Origin: Chloroflexota bacterium
GTDB taxonomy: Bacteria > Chloroflexota > UBA5177 > JANWHV01
DNA length: 7,079 bases
Reading direction: 5' to 3'
Assembly: GCA_025450255.1 (NCBI GenBank)
Contig: JANWHV010000198.1
Span: forward strand, 1-7,079
Part shown: piece after piece, positions 5,147 to 7,079 of the stretch
Layout: each line of letters opens with the position of its first letter
Position numbering within the stretch: position 1 is the stretch's first letter
Position numbers and translations under genes: made by a program
The notes under the pieces: generated by a model
What the model saw: only the letters and a program-made list of their open reading frames with translations
The model's database searches: none
What the model was told of the DNA's origin: nothing

Positions 5147-6541
5147 CTATCCGGGGGAGGAAGCTACCCCCAACGCGTCCCACTCCTCGGGCGTGGCATG
5201 ATTCCACTCGAAGAAGCTGATGCCGATGGCGTGGCGATCGTGGGCCGCGCGCAGGGAGCCGCGTACCTCCGCGAGGGTGGGACTGTGTTGCCCGTCGCCG
5301 TAGGCGTCGAACATCTGGCCGAGCACCTCGATCGGCACGTTCACGATGCCGGTCGCTTTCCTCACGCCAGAAATACTGTTCGCGACATAGGTATACGCCT
5401 CCGCCTCGGTGTACGGTCGGCGCGCGACATTCCAGTAGTCCATGGGGACGATCACATCCCAGGTGCGGGCGACGGTGCGAAACGGATAGACCTTACCCCA
5501 GGTACTTTGCGGCGGGTAGGTGGCGATTACCATCAACACCCTGGGACCCAGCCGCGATCGCACAATCTGACCATAGGCGCGCACATAGGGCTCTTGCATG
5601 TTCTGTTCTACATCGGCCGCCAGCCCATCGGGCCGGTCGCCTGACGGCGTGACGTATCGCGCCGCGGCGACGGAGAACGCCACGTCCGCCGGCAGATCGT
5701 TCAGGTACGGATATACCCAGGCGATAACCGCGATGCGCGCCCTGTGTGCTACCGGCAATAGCCTGTTCAGGGTTTGCTTGCCGTAGAAACCGTTACCAGA
5801 AGACCAGCCCCTGCTGCCGGCGACCTCGACATACAGGTGCGTGATATGGTTTTTCACCGCCGCGCTGACGATTGCCTCGGGCGAGGCCACGCCGAGCACC
5901 GGCGGCGTCAACCACATGCCGGTGCCGCGGACCGCATTCACGCTGGCCAGGTGACCAACGGGCAAGGTTTGCACATTCGCGGCCTCGATCCAGCTATTGG
6001 CCGGATCGGTCAGTCCGTACCAGGCGCGGCCCGTGTTATCCGTTGCCCAGCGCGAAATGGTGAGAATCGTGCCGGTAGCCACGAGACGGATGGCGCCTGC
6101 GGTTACGGCAGGCGCGCCGCGGAGTGTGGCCGTGGTAATGGCAATTGCCCGCGCGTGCATGGGCATGGGGGAGTGCGGACCCACGGGGCTGGGCAATATC
6201 GGCACGCCGGGGACGTACGCTTTGGCTATTGGCGCCCGCGCCAGCAGCGGAGCCTGGATCCAGCCGTCCATGGTTCCCCACAGACGGACGCGGTACCACG
6301 TCTGGCCATCGGCGCCCGTGGTTGTCGCGGTGGCCCGCACCTCCTGATCCATGTCGAGGGCGGTCAATATGGCGCCGCCAGGATTGGCGCGGACCCTCAC
6401 TTCCCAGTACCGGGTCCACATCGGAGTTGGCGCGATGCCATGGATCGGCGCGGCCGCGCGCATGCGGTCAGGCGCGGGATTCACCCACATTGTGGCGCAC
6501 AAAACGGCAAGGAGGATCGAGAGCCGGGCCGGAATCGCCAT
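5147..6541 (-). CDS. Secreted SH3-like protein with glycosidase-like TIM barrel
   Basis: A 464-residue exported protein. A signal peptide (1 to about 30; LSILLAVLCATMWV, then RAAA) is followed by an SH3_3-like domain at about 46-100 (EVRVRANPGGAILTAL ... WYRVRLWGTMDGWIQ), a Pro-rich linker, a second SH3-like domain at about 133-192 (TATLRGAPAVTAG ... WYGLTDPANSWIEA), and an alpha/beta barrel from about 205 to 455. Strand-end acidic residues resemble a glycoside hydrolase: PDGLAADVEQN (304-314; Asp305, Asp310, Glu312), VPMDYWN (365-371), and ISFFEWN (441-447; Glu446). The first matches three of four acidic positions of the GH18 signature DGxDxDxE. Such SH3 domains usually bind cell wall or glycans, so envelope polysaccharide binding or cleavage is inferred. 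The ATG lacks a clear Shine-Dalgarno and starts 2 bases after the stop of the upstream gene, suggesting coupled translation. Exact family and activity are uncertain. Confidence 0.88.
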   Translation of the reverse strand: MAIPARLSILLAVLCATMWVNPAPDRMRAAAPIHGIAPTPMWTRYWEVRVRANPGGAILTALDMDQEVRATATTTGADGQTWYRVRLWGTMDGWIQAPLLARAPIAKAYVPGVPILPSPVGPHSPMPMHARAIAITTATLRGAPAVTAGAIRLVATGTILTISRWATDNTGRAWYGLTDPANSWIEAANVQTLPVGHLASVNAVRGTGMWLTPPVLGVASPEAIVSAAVKNHITHLYVEVAGSRGWSSGNGFYGKQTLNRLLPVAHRARIAVIAWVYPYLNDLPADVAFSVAAARYVTPSGDRPDGLAADVEQNMQEPYVRAYGQIVRSRLGPRVLMVIATYPPQSTWGKVYPFRTVARTWDVIVPMDYWNVARRPYTEAEAYTYVANSISGVRKATGIVNVPIEVLGQMFDAYGDGQHSPTLAEVRGSLRAAHDRHAIGISFFEWNHATPEEWDALGVASSPG

Positions 6542-6543
6542 GG

Positions 6544-6837
6544 TCAGGACAGGGCTTCGAGGCTTAACGGCGCTTCGGCCCTGGCCACGGCAACTGATGG
6601 GCGCGAACGACCATCCACTTCGCGTTTAAACGTCACGTAGTAGCCACGCAGCGTCTCTGGCGAGCACAGACCGTCCGCGGTCTTTTGCCAGATCCAAACC
6701 GCTTCCATATTGACGATCTCCCAACCGTCCGCGCCCCAGGCATTGAGACTGGCCGCCACATCCATGGGGATCGCGTCGGCCTGAGACTTTCCCGCCAGAT
6801 ACTGGATGAAAATATGTTCGTATTCGTGCTTGGTCAT
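6544..6837 (-). CDS. DUF4177-like small protein
   Basis: A 97-residue cytoplasmic protein without signal peptide or membrane segment. Its core fits the DUF4177 pattern, in which a Tyr-rich first strand, a helix with L-N-x-x-G-x-x-G-W-E, and a final Y-Y-x-x-x-K-R strand form a compact fold: KHEYEHIFIQYL (3-14), SLNAWGADGWEIVNMEAV (30-47), RGYYVTFKRE (64-73). The tail from about 75 is Arg/Ala-rich and probably disordered. An upstream in-frame ATG would add 12 residues, but the ATG at 6837 has GGGAGG four bases before it, so it is preferred. The gene ends 2 bases before the start of the SH3/barrel gene (TGA-CC-ATG), so the two form one operon. DUF4177 has no established biochemical role that I can name. 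Confidence 0.8.
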   Translation of the reverse strand: MTKHEYEHIFIQYLAGKSQADAIPMDVAASLNAWGADGWEIVNMEAVWIWQKTADGLCSPETLRGYYVTFKREVDGRSRPSVAVARAEAPLSLEALS

Positions 6838-6847
6838 GCAGCCTCCC
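6835..6847 (-). promoter_or_regulatory. RBS deciding the start of the DUF4177-like gene
   Basis: On the minus strand GGGAGG (6842-6847) is followed by CTGC and ATG (6837-6835). It is the strongest Shine-Dalgarno on this strand and rules in favour of the 97-residue start over the in-frame ATG at 6873. Confidence 0.65.
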
Positions 6848-6905
6848 ACAGCCGATTGTCGCACAGCCGGCAAAATTTTGTTAGTCGTGGAGCTTGCCTA
6901 CGTTT

Positions 6906-6934
6906 TTTATAGTCCTACATCCGCTACGATAAAA
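6906..6934 (-). promoter_or_regulatory. Candidate promoter for the leftward two-gene unit
   Basis: Read on the minus strand, TATAAA (6911-6906) forms a good -10 box. TTTTAT (6934-6929) lies 17 bases upstream as a weak -35 box (3/6). The start would be near 6899, about 60 bases before the ATG at 6837. The whole 6875-6937 stretch is much more AT-rich than its surroundings, as expected for a promoter. The evidence is moderate only because of the poor -35 box. Confidence 0.4.
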
Positions 6935-7079
6935 ATTGGCTATGGCCACGGCCACGCCGCCGAGGTAAGCCGGCGCGATGCCCGGATACATATCCGCGTA
7001 CCTGCTCTGGCGGTTGGACGGCCGGGGCGAGAGACGCACAGGTTCGAGCGGGGTCGGATGCGGTCGACGTACAACAGGT

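Noticed and set aside
5094..5171. Inverted repeats in the convergent gap (CCGGAT/ATCCGG at 5104-5109 and 5132-5137; GGGGG/CCCCC at 5153-5157 and 5167-5171) as a shared terminator
   Set aside because: Stems of 5-6 bp with loops of 9-22 bases and no T-run on either strand; not a credible intrinsic terminator.
5057..5644. Plus-strand ORF (195 codons) running from the MOSC 3' end into the barrel gene
   Set aside because: Antisense to a well-supported coding sequence; no domain and no Shine-Dalgarno.
5774..6640. Long plus-strand ORF (288 codons) opposite the SH3/barrel gene
   Set aside because: Low-complexity Arg/Gly/His composition, whereas the minus strand has a signal peptide, two SH3-like domains and a barrel.
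6942..6958. GGCCAC tandem repeat
   Set aside because: Only two and a bit copies of a GC-rich hexamer; expected by chance.
6881..7079. Minus-strand frame open from the right edge to a TAA, with a protein-like stretch (YADMYPGIAPAYLGG)
   Set aside because: About 66 stop-free codons is unremarkable in GC-rich DNA. No start is visible, and its 3' part is the AT-rich stretch that looks like a promoter.
6978..7079. Plus-strand ATG open to the right edge (34 codons)
   Set aside because: Too short to judge, Gly/Arg-rich, and the nearest GAGG is 12 bases away from the ATG.

Overview
The window is GC-rich throughout, by eye in the mid-60s percent. It uses GTG and TTG starts preceded by Shine-Dalgarno sequences. 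Its gene content is ordinary bacterial chromosome: two exporters, a MOSC-domain protein, a secreted SH3/TIM-barrel protein and a DUF4177-like protein. The SH3-plus-glycosidase-like architecture and the MMPL/MFS types would fit a Chloroflexota, actinobacterial or related soil lineage. That is a guess from protein style; no rRNA, tRNA or marker gene is present to settle it. I see no insertion sequence, CRISPR array, phage gene or tRNA.

Layout. Bases 1-481 hold no convincing gene, only a possible 77-residue minus-strand ORF (135-368) facing away from the next gene. From 482 to 5093 everything reads rightward. First comes an MMPL/RND-type membrane exporter (482-2677). Next is a 132-base gap with an operator-like inverted repeat and two tandem leader hairpins, then an MFS drug-efflux-type transporter starting at a TTG (2810-4150). 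A 153-base gap follows with a good sigma70-type promoter (TTGCCT, 17 bases, TATGAT) overlapped by an imperfect inverted repeat. That promoter leads into a small membrane-anchored protein (4304-4549) and, 10 bases later, a MOSC-domain protein (4560-5093). The last two genes run leftward and converge on the MOSC gene: a DUF4177-like 97-residue protein (6544-6837), followed 2 bases later by a secreted protein with two SH3-like domains and a glycosidase-like barrel (5147-6541).

Functional picture. The window looks like three small transcription units: an export pair (MMPL, with the MFS gene probably under its own control), a small membrane protein plus MOSC pair, and a two-gene unit making an envelope-directed hydrolase-like protein. 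No transcription factor or biosynthetic gene in the window explains what the exporters move. I did not find a clearly new system. The points most worth checking are an Asp-to-Asn change at the expected TM4 proton-relay site of the MMPL protein, the structured leader before the TTG start of the MFS gene, a GH18-like acidic signature in the SH3/barrel protein, and the conserved status of the small protein beside the MOSC gene.
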